A stretch of DNA of 34,432 bases from assembly GCA_018062105.1 (NCBI GenBank), contig JAGOSV010000007.1, positions 1 through 34,432 on the forward strand, written 5' to 3'. Made by a program: the position numbers and the translations under genes. The DNA is from Sterolibacterium sp. (GTDB lineage: Bacteria > Pseudomonadota > Gammaproteobacteria > Burkholderiales > Rhodocyclaceae). Under the pieces are notes generated by a model, which saw only the letters and a program-made list of their open reading frames with translations, was not told the origin of the DNA and made no database searches. Shown here piece after piece: positions 1 to 7,925 of this stretch; position 1 is the first letter of the stretch; every line of letters begins with the position of its first letter.

Positions 1-231
1 CTGCTGCTCGACCCCGGCATGGCCGTACTGGTCATAGGCTGCACGTTTCTGTGCGTCCGACAGGATTTCGTAGGCGTTCTTGACTTCCTTGAACTGCTCC
101 TCGGCCTTGGGGTTGTCCGGATTGCGGTCAGGATGGTACTTCATGGCCAGTTTGCGGTAGGCCTTCTTGAGCTCGTCGTCGGAAGCATCCCGATTGACGC
201 CGAGAATTTCGTAAAAATCGCGTTTAGCCAT
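1..231 (-). CDS. dnaJ: Chaperone DnaJ, N-terminal part (cut by window edge)
   Basis: Only the first 77 codons are present; the gene continues past the left edge. The translation begins [19 protein letters not shown] and is a classic J domain. It carries the HPD tripeptide (in the YHPDRNP context) that stimulates the ATPase of DnaK, followed by the conserved [13 protein letters not shown] helix. The Gly/Phe-rich, zinc-binding and C-terminal substrate domains lie outside the window. DnaJ delivers unfolded clients to DnaK in the cytoplasm. It lies 87 bases downstream of dnaK on the same strand, in the standard grpE-dnaK-dnaJ order, so it is probably partly cotranscribed from the heat-shock promoters upstream. 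Confidence 0.97.
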   Translation of the reverse strand, partial: MAKRDFYEILGVNRDASDDELKKAYRKLAMKYHPDRNPDNPKAEEQFKEVKNAYEILSDAQKRAAYDQYGHAGVEQQ

Positions 232-275
232 TGGATTCAGTGAGGCACGAGGGGCTGGGAATCACAAAAGGGAAG

Positions 276-296
276 CCCTGCGGGATGAGCGCAGGG
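276..296 (-). terminator. Hairpin between dnaK and dnaJ
   Basis: A 7-base perfect stem (276-282 pairs with 290-296, 7-base loop) lies between the dnaK stop and the dnaJ start. Read on the minus strand it is followed within a few bases by a pyrimidine-rich stretch containing TTTT. It could attenuate transcription so that dnaJ is made at a lower level than dnaK, or act as an mRNA processing or stability element. The T-tract is interrupted, so strong termination is unlikely. Confidence 0.4.
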
Positions 297-318
297 ATCC
301 CCTTTCCTGTGGAGGTTC

Positions 319-2253
319 TTACTTCTTGTCTTTGACCTCTTCAAACTCGGCATCGACCACATCGCCGTCGTCTTTCTTGACATCGGCCTGATGTTCGCCG
401 CCCGGTGCCGCGCCGCCTTGTGCTGCTTGCTGCTGGGCATAGACGGCTTCGCCGAGTTTCTGCGAGGCGGCGGACAGCGCTTCGGTCTTGGCTTCGATGG
501 CGGCCTTGTCGCTGCCGTCTGCCTTGAGGATGTCTTCGGCTTCCTTGACGGCAGCCTCGATCTTGGCCTTTTCATCGGCACTGACCTTGTCGCCATGTTC
601 GGACAGGGCTTTCTTCACCGAATGCACCATGGCATCGCACTGGTTGCGGGCATCGACCAGTTCGTGCGCCTTCTTGTCTTCCTCGGCATGCGCTTCGGCA
701 TCTTTCACCATGCGCTGGATTTCGTCTTCGGACAGACCCGAGTTGGCCTTGATGGTGATCTTGTTTTCCTTGCCCGTGGCCTTGTCCTTGGCGGAAACGT
801 GCAGGATGCCATTGGCGTCGATGTCGAAGGTCACCTCGATCTGCGGCATGCCGCGCGGTGCCGGCGGGATGTCGGCCAGGTTGAACTGCCCCAGGCTCTT
901 GTTGCCCCCGGCCATCTCACGCTCGCCCTGCAGGACGTGGATGGTCACCGCCGACTGGTTGTCGTCGGCGGTCGAGAACACCTGGCTCTGCTTGGTCGGG
1001 ATGGTGGTGTTCTTGGCGATCAGCTTGGTCATCACGCCGCCCAGCGTTTCGATGCCGAGCGACAGCGGGCTGACATCGAGCAGCAGCACGTCCTTCACAT
1101 CACCTTGCAGCACGCCGCCCTGGATGGCCGCACCAATCGCCACGGCTTCATCCGGGTTCACGTCCTTGCGTGGTTCCTTGCCGAAGAACTCCTTCACCTT
1201 GTCCTGCACCTTGGGCATGCGCGTCATGCCGCCGACCAGGATCACGTCGGAGATGTCGCCGACCTTGACGCCGGCATCCTTGATGGCCACGCGGCAGGGC
1301 TCGATGGAGCGCTCGATCAGTTCATCGACCAGCGACTCGAATTTGGCACGGGTGATCTTCAGCGTCAGGTGCTTGGGCCCCGAGGCATCGGCCGTGATGT
1401 AGGGCAGATTGATTTCCGTCTGCTGGCTGCTGGACAGCTCGATCTTGGCCTTTTCCGCTGCTTCTTTGAGGCGTTGCAGGGCGAGTACATCATTTTTCAG
1501 GTCGACGCCCTGATCTTTCTTGAACTCGGTGACGATGTAATCGATCAGGCGCTGGTCGAAATCTTCACCGCCGAGGAAGGTGTCGCCATTGGTCGACAGC
1601 ACTTCGAACTGGTGCTCGCCGTCAACTTCGGCAATGTCGATGATGGAAATGTCGAAGGTGCCGCCGCCCAGATCGAATACGGCGATCTTGCGGTCGCCTT
1701 CCTGCTTGTCCAGGCCGAAGGAAATCGCTGCCGCCGTCGGTTCGTTGATGATGCGCTTGACTTCCAGACCGGCGATGCGGCCGGCATCCTTGGTGGCCTG
1801 GCGCTGCGAATCGTTGAAGTAGGCCGGCACCGTGATGACGGCTTCGGTGACTTCCTCGCCGAGATAGTCCTCGGCGGTTTTCTTCATCTTCCGCAGCACT
1901 TCGGCGGAGACCTGCGGCGGCGCCATTTTCTTGTCGCGTACTTCCACCCAGGCGTCGCCATTGTCGGCCTTGACGATGTTGTAGGGCATCAGGTCGATGT
2001 CCTTCTGAACCTCTTTTTCCTCGAAGCGACGACCAATCAGGCGCTTGGCCGCAAAGATGGTGTTTCTCGGGTTGGTGACGGCCTGGCGCTTGGCTGAAGC
2101 ACCGCAGAGGATTTCGCCATCTTCGGCGTAGGCGACGATGGAGGGTGTGGTGCGAGCACCTTCCGAGTTTTCAATGACCTTGGGCTTGCCGCCTTCCATG
2201 ACGGAAACGCAGCTGTTGGTGGTGCCCAGGTCGATACCGATGATCTTGCCCAT
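319..2253 (-). CDS. dnaK: Molecular chaperone DnaK (Hsp70)
   Basis: The 644-residue protein starts [20 protein letters not shown], the Hsp70 phosphate-1 motif. It contains the nucleotide-binding signature [12 protein letters not shown] and the linker [18 protein letters not shown] between ATPase and substrate-binding domains, and ends EFEEVKDKK as in other proteobacterial DnaK proteins. An upstream in-frame ATG would add 24 unconserved residues; the start at 2253 is preferred because it has an AGGA ribosome site and begins the conserved Hsp70 sequence. DnaK binds exposed hydrophobic segments of client proteins in an ATP cycle driven by DnaJ and GrpE, both encoded next to it. A sigma-32 type promoter lies about 110 bases upstream. 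No odd residues were seen. Confidence 0.99.
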   Translation of the reverse strand: MGKIIGIDLGTTNSCVSVMEGGKPKVIENSEGARTTPSIVAYAEDGEILCGASAKRQAVTNPRNTIFAAKRLIGRRFEEKEVQKDIDLMPYNIVKADNGDAWVEVRDKKMAPPQVSAEVLRKMKKTAEDYLGEEVTEAVITVPAYFNDSQRQATKDAGRIAGLEVKRIINEPTAAAISFGLDKQEGDRKIAVFDLGGGTFDISIIDIAEVDGEHQFEVLSTNGDTFLGGEDFDQRLIDYIVTEFKKDQGVDLKNDVLALQRLKEAAEKAKIELSSSQQTEINLPYITADASGPKHLTLKITRAKFESLVDELIERSIEPCRVAIKDAGVKVGDISDVILVGGMTRMPKVQDKVKEFFGKEPRKDVNPDEAVAIGAAIQGGVLQGDVKDVLLLDVSPLSLGIETLGGVMTKLIAKNTTIPTKQSQVFSTADDNQSAVTIHVLQGEREMAGGNKSLGQFNLADIPPAPRGMPQIEVTFDIDANGILHVSAKDKATGKENKITIKANSGLSEDEIQRMVKDAEAHAEEDKKAHELVDARNQCDAMVHSVKKALSEHGDKVSADEKAKIEAAVKEAEDILKADGSDKAAIEAKTEALSAASQKLGEAVYAQQQAAQGGAAPGGEHQADVKKDDGDVVDAEFEEVKDKK

Positions 2254-2360
2254 GTGAGTTCCTTTTGAATGTGCTTTTGAATGTGATTGGGGAGTGAAAG
2301 GCGAGGGGTGCGGCAGTGCCGTCATCGCTCGTCACGCCGGATGCTGTTGGCTTGTTGCGT

Positions 2361-2388
2361 AAATGGGGCGGAATGTGAAAAGTTCAAG
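2361..2388 (-). promoter_or_regulatory. Sigma-32 heat-shock promoter of dnaK
   Basis: Read on the minus strand, -35 CTTGAAC (2388-2382) and -10 CCCCATTT (2368-2361) are separated by exactly 13 bases. This matches the known sigma-32 (RpoH) consensus CTTGAAA / CCCCATNT with one mismatch. The predicted start of transcription gives a leader of roughly 100 bases before the dnaK ATG. The site lies in the gap between grpE and dnaK, so dnaK can be induced independently of grpE. Confidence 0.85.
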
Positions 2389-2423
2389 TGGGGTGCCGGG
2401 GCTATTTGGCCCTCTGCCTGCCT

Positions 2424-2981
2424 CTACTTGGCGACCATCACCAGAGCCGGGCGCAGGATGCGGTCGTTGAGGGCGTAGCCCTTTTGCAGTACCTGCAATA
2501 CCTGGCCTGGCGCACTGCCCGCCGGGCCGTCGATCTGGGCAATGGCCTGGTGTTTGTGCGGATCGAACTTCTCGCCCAGCGGGTTGAGCTCTGCCACGCC
2601 AGATTTCTCGAAAGCTGCTACCAGCTGGCGCAGGGTCAGCTCGACGCCTTCCCTCGTGCCGTCCAGGGTCTGTTGTTCGTTGGCCAGTGCCGCTTCCAGG
2701 CTATCCTTGACGGCCAGCAGCTCGCCGGCGAATTTTTCGCTGGCGTATTTGTGCGCTTTGCTGATGTCCTCCTGGGCGCGGCGGCGCACGTTTTCCGTCT
2801 CTGCCTTGGCACGTAGCCAGGCATCGTGATGCTCCTGCGCCTTCAATTCGGCCAGGCGCAGCGCCTCTTCCGGGCTTGGCATGGTATCCACCGCTGGCGT
2901 GGCCTCATGACCGGTGACCGGGATGGTGTCGGATGTTGCGGAGGTCAGGGGGATTTCTGGGGTGGGGGTGTTTTCCGTCAT
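2424..2981 (-). CDS. grpE: Nucleotide exchange factor GrpE
   Basis: This 185-residue protein has a low-complexity acidic/proline N-terminus, a long coiled-coil helix ([20 protein letters not shown] and following [18 protein letters not shown]), and the C-terminal beta domain containing [14 protein letters not shown] and [20 protein letters not shown]. These are hallmark GrpE segments. GrpE releases ADP from DnaK and acts as a thermosensor. Length is normal for proteobacteria. Only a weak GAGC-type ribosome site precedes the ATG. It is the first gene of the grpE-dnaK-dnaJ cluster and has its own sigma-32 promoter 50-75 bases upstream. Confidence 0.98.
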   Translation of the reverse strand: MTENTPTPEIPLTSATSDTIPVTGHEATPAVDTMPSPEEALRLAELKAQEHHDAWLRAKAETENVRRRAQEDISKAHKYASEKFAGELLAVKDSLEAALANEQQTLDGTREGVELTLRQLVAAFEKSGVAELNPLGEKFDPHKHQAIAQIDGPAGSAPGQVLQVLQKGYALNDRILRPALVMVAK

Positions 2982-3030
2982 GGGACAAGCTCGCTCATTG
3001 AAAGTGAAAAATCTGAAACACCCTCCCCAC

Positions 3031-3057
3031 GGTGGGGCTCAAACCAGAAAATTCAAG
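3031..3057 (-). promoter_or_regulatory. Sigma-32 heat-shock promoter of grpE
   Basis: On the minus strand, -35 CTTGAAT (3057-3051) and -10 CCCCACC (3037-3031) are separated by 13 bases. The -35 is near consensus and the first five positions of the -10 agree with CCCCATNT. The -10 overlaps a 13-base palindrome (CCCCAC-G-GTGGGG, 3025-3037). The upstream end of the transposon-like RAYT element (3062) begins only 4 bases beyond the -35 box. Confidence 0.7.
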
Positions 3058-3061
3058 AGGA

Positions 3062-3086
3062 AAAAACGGGGTCAGACCACGGTTTT
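3062..3086 (+). repeat. Left inverted repeat of RAYT element
   Basis: This 25-base sequence with the core GGGGTCAGACCACGG is the exact reverse complement of 3875-3899. It lies immediately upstream of the grpE heat-shock promoter. Confidence 0.85.
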
Positions 3087-3817
3087 TAGCGGGCAGTGCG
3101 CGCCTTGGCTGGCTGGGGGCTGGTAGGTTCAGGGGGCTTTCGGGGACGCCCGGGCTTGCCCGGTACCATGCGCTGTCCTTGGGTGGTGGGTATTTCGGCG
3201 ATAAAGCCAGGGTTGCCCAGGACAAAATTACCGTTGGTGGCCTGACGAATCTGTTCAAGCAGCGCTGGCGCGAGTGCGTCATGGAACAGCATCTGATAGG
3301 CAGACTGGCGGCTGGTCGCCTCCGTACCCAGGCTCAGGTACAGCGCATGGGGCGTGACCAGGCTCTCGTCGCTTCCCAGGGCATTGGCCTGGTAGCTCGA
3401 CCAGCGGTAGTCCGCCGGATGGTTAGCCAGCCCGGCACGAACCGGATTCAGCTCGATGTAGCGCTGGCAGGCCAGCAGGTAGTTTTCGCTTTGTATCGGG
3501 CAGGAGCGGTAGCGCCCCTCCCACAGGGTGCCGCTGCGTTCGTGTTTGCGGTTGAAGTATTGGGTATAGCGTTGCCCCAGAGCCTTCATCAACGCCCCCG
3601 GTGCTTCGGGGTATTCGGCACTTACCAGCAGATGCACATGGTTGGTCATCAGCACATAGGCATGTATCCGGCAACCCGCCTTGTGGGCATATTCCTTCAG
3701 GCAATCTAGGTAGAACTGATGATCTTCGGTGCTGGCAAAGCAGATTTGCCGGTTGTTGCCGCGCTGGATCAGATGCAGCGGCATGTCAGGGAGAACCAGA
3801 CGGGGACGGCGGGGCAT
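3086..3817 (-). CDS. REP-associated tyrosine transposase (RAYT, Y1_Tnp)
   Basis: The 243-residue protein belongs to the Y1 (HUH) transposase family. It has an N-terminal PRRPRLVLPDMPLHLIQRGN segment, the metal-binding HxH in MTNHVHLLV (about residue 60), the YTQYFNRKHERSGTLWEGRY segment that follows, and CQRYIELNPVRAGL with the likely catalytic tyrosine. The C-terminus is a basic, proline-rich tail (PGRPRKPPEPTSPQPAKARTAR in part). These single-strand nucleases are thought to act on REP palindromes rather than moving themselves often. The gene appears intact. Its stop lies at the edge of the left flanking repeat and its strand points toward grpE. Confidence 0.93.
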   Translation of the reverse strand: MPRRPRLVLPDMPLHLIQRGNNRQICFASTEDHQFYLDCLKEYAHKAGCRIHAYVLMTNHVHLLVSAEYPEAPGALMKALGQRYTQYFNRKHERSGTLWEGRYRSCPIQSENYLLACQRYIELNPVRAGLANHPADYRWSSYQANALGSDESLVTPHALYLSLGTEATSRQSAYQMLFHDALAPALLEQIRQATNGNFVLGNPGFIAEIPTTQGQRMVPGKPGRPRKPPEPTSPQPAKARTAR

Positions 3818-3874
3818 GCGGGCTCCACTCCATGCGGCGGGAAAAGTGCGCGGGAGTGTAGCAGGAAATGGCAG

Positions 3875-3899
3875 AAAACCGTGGTCTGACCCCGTTTTT
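3875..3899 (-). repeat. Right inverted repeat of RAYT element
   Basis: This is the exact inverted partner of 3062-3086. Its outer base overlaps the stop codon (3901-3899) of the adjacent small reading frame. Confidence 0.85.
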
Positions 3900-4006
3900 C
3901 AGGGGCTGTGAAGTTTGAGGCCGATGACGCCGGCGATGAGTTCCCACAAATCACCTTCGGCGCCGTCATAGACGGCTTGAACGTCACTTAATTGGATAGT
4001 GCTCAT
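3899..4006 (-). CDS. Small 35-residue ORF, possibly the truncated start of a methyltransferase
   Basis: A strong AAGGAG ribosome site sits 6 bases before the ATG at 4006. The 35-residue product begins MSTIQLSDVQAVYDGAEGDL and continues WELIAGVIGLKLHSP. From memory, the segment LSDVQAVYDGAEG-LWEL resembles the N-terminus of a family of class I SAM-dependent methyltransferases, after which the similarity stops. The stop codon coincides with the outer end of the RAYT right repeat, and no continuation is visible on the other side of the element. The likeliest reading is a gene remnant cut when the RAYT arrived; a genuine small protein is possible. Function is unknown. Confidence 0.45.
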   Translation of the reverse strand: MSTIQLSDVQAVYDGAEGDLWELIAGVIGLKLHSP

Positions 4007-4134
4007 GTCGGTCTCCTTGCGATGTAAAAAGGGCATTCAGGTTAGCGCGGACGAAACGCAGGTTGGTGGGTGGCTGCTCGTTTCGGGTAGCAGGCTTCTC
4101 ATCATCACCTTCATTTTTCTGGCGGCGGGTGAGG

Positions 4135-7100
4135 TCATCCGTCCCCTGTGCGCCCCGGGTTGCCGGGTTGGAGTTGTGTGCGCAGTTGCTGGCGCTGTCG
4201 TTCGGCATGGTCGGCATTCCGCTGGCGGATGGCACCGTAGCCACGAATCTGTTCGGGCAGGGCGGCAAGCTGTAAGGCGGTGGGCAGGAGGAAGGGCAGA
4301 GTATCCGGGTTCAGCCGGGTGAGGATGAGGTCAATGTCTTCTTTGTATTCGGCTTGCAGGCGCTGTGTGAGGCGGTGTTCGGCCGCGTAACGGAAGGGAT
4401 CCAGAAAGGTGCCGCGCCAGTGGCGCAGGCTGGCCAGCAGGCGCATGGGAGGCAGGATCCATGAGCCCAGCTCGATCTTTTTGATCTGCCCGGTTTTGGG
4501 GTCTGGCCGTGCAAGCCAGGCCGGGGCGAGGTGAAAGCGCAGCTGGTAATCTCCCTCGAAGGTGTCGGCGAGCTGCCTGAAGAATTCTGGATGGGTATGG
4601 AGCCGGGCAACTTCGTATTCGTCCTTGACGGCCAGCAGCGAAAAATAGGCACGCGCCACGGTGCAGGTTAGCGGTAACGCTTCCGTATCCGGCCCGCTGT
4701 GGGCGGGCAGCGCCTGCTCGGCCTGGCGCACGCGCGCTACCAGCGTACGGTAACGGGCGGCGTAGGCGGCATCCTGGTAGGCGGTGAGGGTTTCGCTGCG
4801 TTGCTGGAGGAGTTGTTCCAGGGAGGATGTGGTGGTGGGGATCGTAGCTTGTGGTGGGTGGATCGCACAGGCTTCGACGGCGGCCTGCCGATGTGCGGCG
4901 TGCCGCCCCCAGAGAAAGGCCGAGAGGTTGATGGCGACGGCGGCACCGTTGAGTTCCAGTGATTTTTCGATGGTGGCACGCGATACCGGGATGAGCCCCC
5001 ATTGCCAGGCATAGCCCAGCAGGAACAGGTTGGCGACGATGGCGTCTCCGAGCAGCTGGCTGGCCAGCCGGGTGGCATCGATGAAGTGTGTCGCCGCCGG
5101 GTCGCCGATGGCTTCTTCGATGACGTGCTGGATGCCCTTTTGTGGGAATTGCCAGTCCGGATCATGGATGAAGTCGGCGGTTGGTGAGACGGCAGTATTC
5201 ACGGCGACACGGGTGCGGCCACTGGCCATGCGTGACAGGGCTTCGGCACTGGCGGTGACGATGGCATCACCGCCGATGACGGCATCGGCTTCGCCCGTGG
5301 CGATGCGCACGGCATGAAGTCTGTCCGGGTCGTCGCACAGGCGGACATGCGAGGTGACGGCGCCACCTTTCTGGGCTAGCCCGGTCATGTCGATGACGGT
5401 GACACCCTTGCCGTCGAGATGGGCGGCCATGCCGATCAGTGCGCCCAGGGTGATGATGCCGGTGCCGCCGACACCGGTGAGCAGGATGCCGTAGGGTTGG
5501 CTCGTCTCCGGCAGCATGGGCTCGGGCAGCGTGCCGTGTTGCGCTTCGAAGGTGGCGAGTGCGTCGTAGCCCAGCCCCCGTCCGCGACGCAGGCTGCCGC
5601 CAATGACGCTGACGAAGCTCGGGCAGAAACCGTTCAGGCAGGCGTAGTCCTTGTTGCAGGCGGATTGGTCGATCTGCCGCTTGCGGCCGAGCGCGGTTTC
5701 TTTTGGCAGGACGGCCAGGCAGTTGGACTGCTCGCTGCAATCGCCGCAGCCATCGCAGACGGCCTCGTTGATGAACAGGCGGCGGGCCGGGTCAGGGTAG
5801 GTGCCACGCTTGCGGCGTCGCCGTTTCTCGGCGGCACAGGTCTGGTCATAGATCAGCACCGACACACCGGGGTATTCGCACAGTTCGCGCTGCAGGGTAT
5901 CGAGCTCGTCACGCGGGTGGAAGGTGGTGCCGTGTGGTAGTTCCGAGGGGTGGTAGCTGCGCGGGCTGCCATCGGTCATGACGGCAATCCGGTGTACGCC
6001 TTCTGCCGCTAGTTGATGTGCCAGCAGCGGGACGCTGAGCGTGCCGTCGACCGGCTGACCGCCAGTCATGGCCACCGCATCGTTGTAGAGCAGCTTGTAG
6101 GTGATGCCGCCCTGTGGCGACCAGCCGGGTCGGGCAGGCTGTGCGCTGCCGCTGCGGTGGGCACCGGGTTTGTCGGTCTCGCCACCCGGAGCAGGCAGGC
6201 GGTAGGCCGCTACGGCAGCACGGATGGCCAGAATGCCGGAGTGAAAGTAGGTGCCATCGCCCAGGTTGGCAAAGACGTGTCGTTGTTCGGTGAAGGGGGC
6301 CTGCCCCAGCCAGGCCACGCCTTCGCCGCCCATGTGCGAGAAGGTGTCGGTGCGGCGGTTCATCCACGTCACCATGTAGTGGCAGCCGATACCGGCCAGG
6401 CCGCGGCTGCCTTCGGGGAGGCGGGTTGAGGTGTTGTGCGGGCAGCCGGCGCAGTAGAAGGGGATGCGCTGGCAGGCCAGGGTCTGGTGCGCCAGTGCCC
6501 GTTCCTTGTCGGCCAGGAAGTGCAGCCGTTTATGGATGCGCGGTGAGGTGAAGAAGCGGTCGATGCGTGCGGCGATGACGCGGGCGATTTGCGCCGGTGT
6601 CAGTTCGCCGGTGGCTGGCAGCAGCCAGTCGTCATGGGGCAGTGACCATTCCCCCTTCTCGTCGAATTTGCCGATGACACGTGGCCGCACGTCCTCGCGC
6701 CAGTTGTACAGCTCTTCCTTGAGCTGGTATTCGATGAGCTGGCGTTTTTCCTCGACGACCAGGATTTCCTCCAGCCCTTCGGCAAAGCGGCGCACACCGG
6801 AGGCTTCCAGTGGCCAGACCATGCCAACTTTGTAGAGGCGTAGCCCGATTTCTTCGGCCAGCGTCTCGTCGATGCCCAGATCATCCAGCGCCTGCCGCAC
6901 GTCGAGATAACTCTTGCCGGCCGTGATGATGCCCAGTCGTGCCGGGCGGTGGCCACCGATGAGGATGTGATCCAGCTGATTGGCGCGGCAGTAGGCCAGC
7001 GCGGCGTAGAGCTTGTGGTTGAGCAGGCGTGCTTCCTGGGCGAGCTTGGGGTCGTTCAGGCGGATGTTGAGGCCATCCGGCGGCGGCTGGAAATCCTCGG

Positions 7101-7770
7101 GCAGGAGGATGCGCACACGCTCAGGATCGATCTCGACAGAGGCGGAGGATTCGACCGTATCGGCCACCGCCTTGAAAGCGACCCAGCAGCCGGAATAGCG
7201 CGACATGGCCCAGCCATGCAGACCAAGATCGAGATATTCCTGGATGCTGGCCGGTGCCAGAACGGGCATCAGCGCGGCTTTGAAGGCATGTTCGCTCTGG
7301 TGCGGCAGGGTCGAGGAGCGGGCAGCGTGGTCGTCGCCAGCCACTACCAGTACGCCGCCGTAACGCGATGTCCCTGCAGCATTGGCATGCTTGAAGACGT
7401 CGCCGCAGCGGTCGACCCCCGGTCCTTTGCCGTACCACAGGCCGAACACCCCGTCGTACTTCGCCCCTGGGTAGAGATTGACCTGTTGCGAACCCCATAA
7501 AGCCGTGGCGGCCAGGTCTTCATTGAGACCGGGATGGAACACGATGTGATGTGTTGCGAGATGGTTCCGTGCCCGCATGAAGGTCTGGTCCAGACCACCC
7601 AGAGGCGAACCACGGTAACCGGAAACGTAGCCGGCAGTATTGAGGCCGGCAGCATGGTCACGCACCTGTTGCAACATTGTCAGCCGTACCAGCGCCTGGG
7701 TGCCGGTGAGAAAGACGCTGCCGCGTTCCAGCGTGTATTTGTCTTCCAGCGTCAGCGATTCCCGTTTCAT
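4135..7770 (-). CDS. Indolepyruvate (arylpyruvate):ferredoxin oxidoreductase, fused IorA-IorB
   Basis: This 1211-residue enzyme joins both Ior subunits. It oxidatively decarboxylates aryl-2-oxo acids such as indolepyruvate and phenylpyruvate to acyl-CoA with ferredoxin reduction, a step of aromatic amino acid degradation. The N-terminal half carries the pyrimidine-binding domain (SGYRGSPLGGLDQ near residue 50). The TPP site is FANLGDGTYFHSG (about 503) with NDAVAMTGGQ. Iron-sulfur ligands occur in CAGCPHNTSTRLP, CDGCGDCSEQSNC (about 673) and CNKDYACLNGFCP (about 705). The gamma-type domain begins GVGGTGIITLGALIG (about 765) with DMTGLAQKGGAV. The start has a GGAGG ribosome site. It diverges from icmF, suggesting shared catabolic control. 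Exact substrate is inferred only. Confidence 0.9.
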   Translation of the reverse strand: MKRESLTLEDKYTLERGSVFLTGTQALVRLTMLQQVRDHAAGLNTAGYVSGYRGSPLGGLDQTFMRARNHLATHHIVFHPGLNEDLAATALWGSQQVNLYPGAKYDGVFGLWYGKGPGVDRCGDVFKHANAAGTSRYGGVLVVAGDDHAARSSTLPHQSEHAFKAALMPVLAPASIQEYLDLGLHGWAMSRYSGCWVAFKAVADTVESSASVEIDPERVRILLPEDFQPPPDGLNIRLNDPKLAQEARLLNHKLYAALAYCRANQLDHILIGGHRPARLGIITAGKSYLDVRQALDDLGIDETLAEEIGLRLYKVGMVWPLEASGVRRFAEGLEEILVVEEKRQLIEYQLKEELYNWREDVRPRVIGKFDEKGEWSLPHDDWLLPATGELTPAQIARVIAARIDRFFTSPRIHKRLHFLADKERALAHQTLACQRIPFYCAGCPHNTSTRLPEGSRGLAGIGCHYMVTWMNRRTDTFSHMGGEGVAWLGQAPFTEQRHVFANLGDGTYFHSGILAIRAAVAAYRLPAPGGETDKPGAHRSGSAQPARPGWSPQGGITYKLLYNDAVAMTGGQPVDGTLSVPLLAHQLAAEGVHRIAVMTDGSPRSYHPSELPHGTTFHPRDELDTLQRELCEYPGVSVLIYDQTCAAEKRRRRKRGTYPDPARRLFINEAVCDGCGDCSEQSNCLAVLPKETALGRKRQIDQSACNKDYACLNGFCPSFVSVIGGSLRRGRGLGYDALATFEAQHGTLPEPMLPETSQPYGILLTGVGGTGIITLGALIGMAAHLDGKGVTVIDMTGLAQKGGAVTSHVRLCDDPDRLHAVRIATGEADAVIGGDAIVTASAEALSRMASGRTRVAVNTAVSPTADFIHDPDWQFPQKGIQHVIEEAIGDPAATHFIDATRLASQLLGDAIVANLFLLGYAWQWGLIPVSRATIEKSLELNGAAVAINLSAFLWGRHAAHRQAAVEACAIHPPQATIPTTTSSLEQLLQQRSETLTAYQDAAYAARYRTLVARVRQAEQALPAHSGPDTEALPLTCTVARAYFSLLAVKDEYEVARLHTHPEFFRQLADTFEGDYQLRFHLAPAWLARPDPKTGQIKKIELGSWILPPMRLLASLRHWRGTFLDPFRYAAEHRLTQRLQAEYKEDIDLILTRLNPDTLPFLLPTALQLAALPEQIRGYGAIRQRNADHAERQRQQLRTQLQPGNPGRTGDG

Positions 7771-7810
7771 GATGCCCCTCCACAGGAAATACGACCATCA
7801 CACGCCGTCG

Positions 7811-7838
7811 ATTGTAGGCCGAAGCCGGGACGATTCAA
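7811..7838 (-). promoter_or_regulatory. Predicted sigma-70 promoter for the ior gene
   Basis: On the minus strand, -35 TTGAAT (7838-7833) and -10 TACAAT (7816-7811) are separated by 16 bases, about 45 bases upstream of the oxidoreductase ATG. The -10 lies in GCCTACAAT, a 9-base word repeated in inverted orientation at 7880-7888 in front of icmF. Confidence 0.5.
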
Positions 7839-7879
7839 CTGCCTGACACAACACTGCCCGAGTACCCATTGCCTGGCCA

Positions 7880-7888
7880 GCCTACAAT
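7880..7888 (+). promoter_or_regulatory. Predicted -10 region for icmF
   Basis: GCCTACAAT contains the -10-like hexamer TACAAT about 38 bases before the icmF ATG. It is the exact inverse of the word at 7811-7819 that forms the -10 of the divergent gene. No convincing -35 hexamer is placed 16-18 bases upstream, so an activator may be required or the match may be chance. Confidence 0.3.
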
Positions 7889-7925
7889 GGAGGCGTTGCC
7901 ATCGCCATCTCATGGGAGGCTGACC

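Larger units (their letters stand above)
3062..3899. mobile_element. RAYT transposase element with 25-base inverted terminal repeats
   Basis: The transposase gene is bracketed by two identical 25-base sequences in inverted orientation, 3062-3086 and 3875-3899, containing GGGGTCAGACCACGG and its complement. The left copy includes the last base of the transposase stop codon (3086-3088). RAYT genes are typically flanked by REP sequences of this kind. No target-site duplication is evident. Confidence 0.75.

Noticed and set aside
391-2097. Long open frame antisense to dnaK
   Set aside because: Its length follows from the codon bias of dnaK on a GC-rich strand; the product is compositionally odd, matches no family I know and has no ribosome site.
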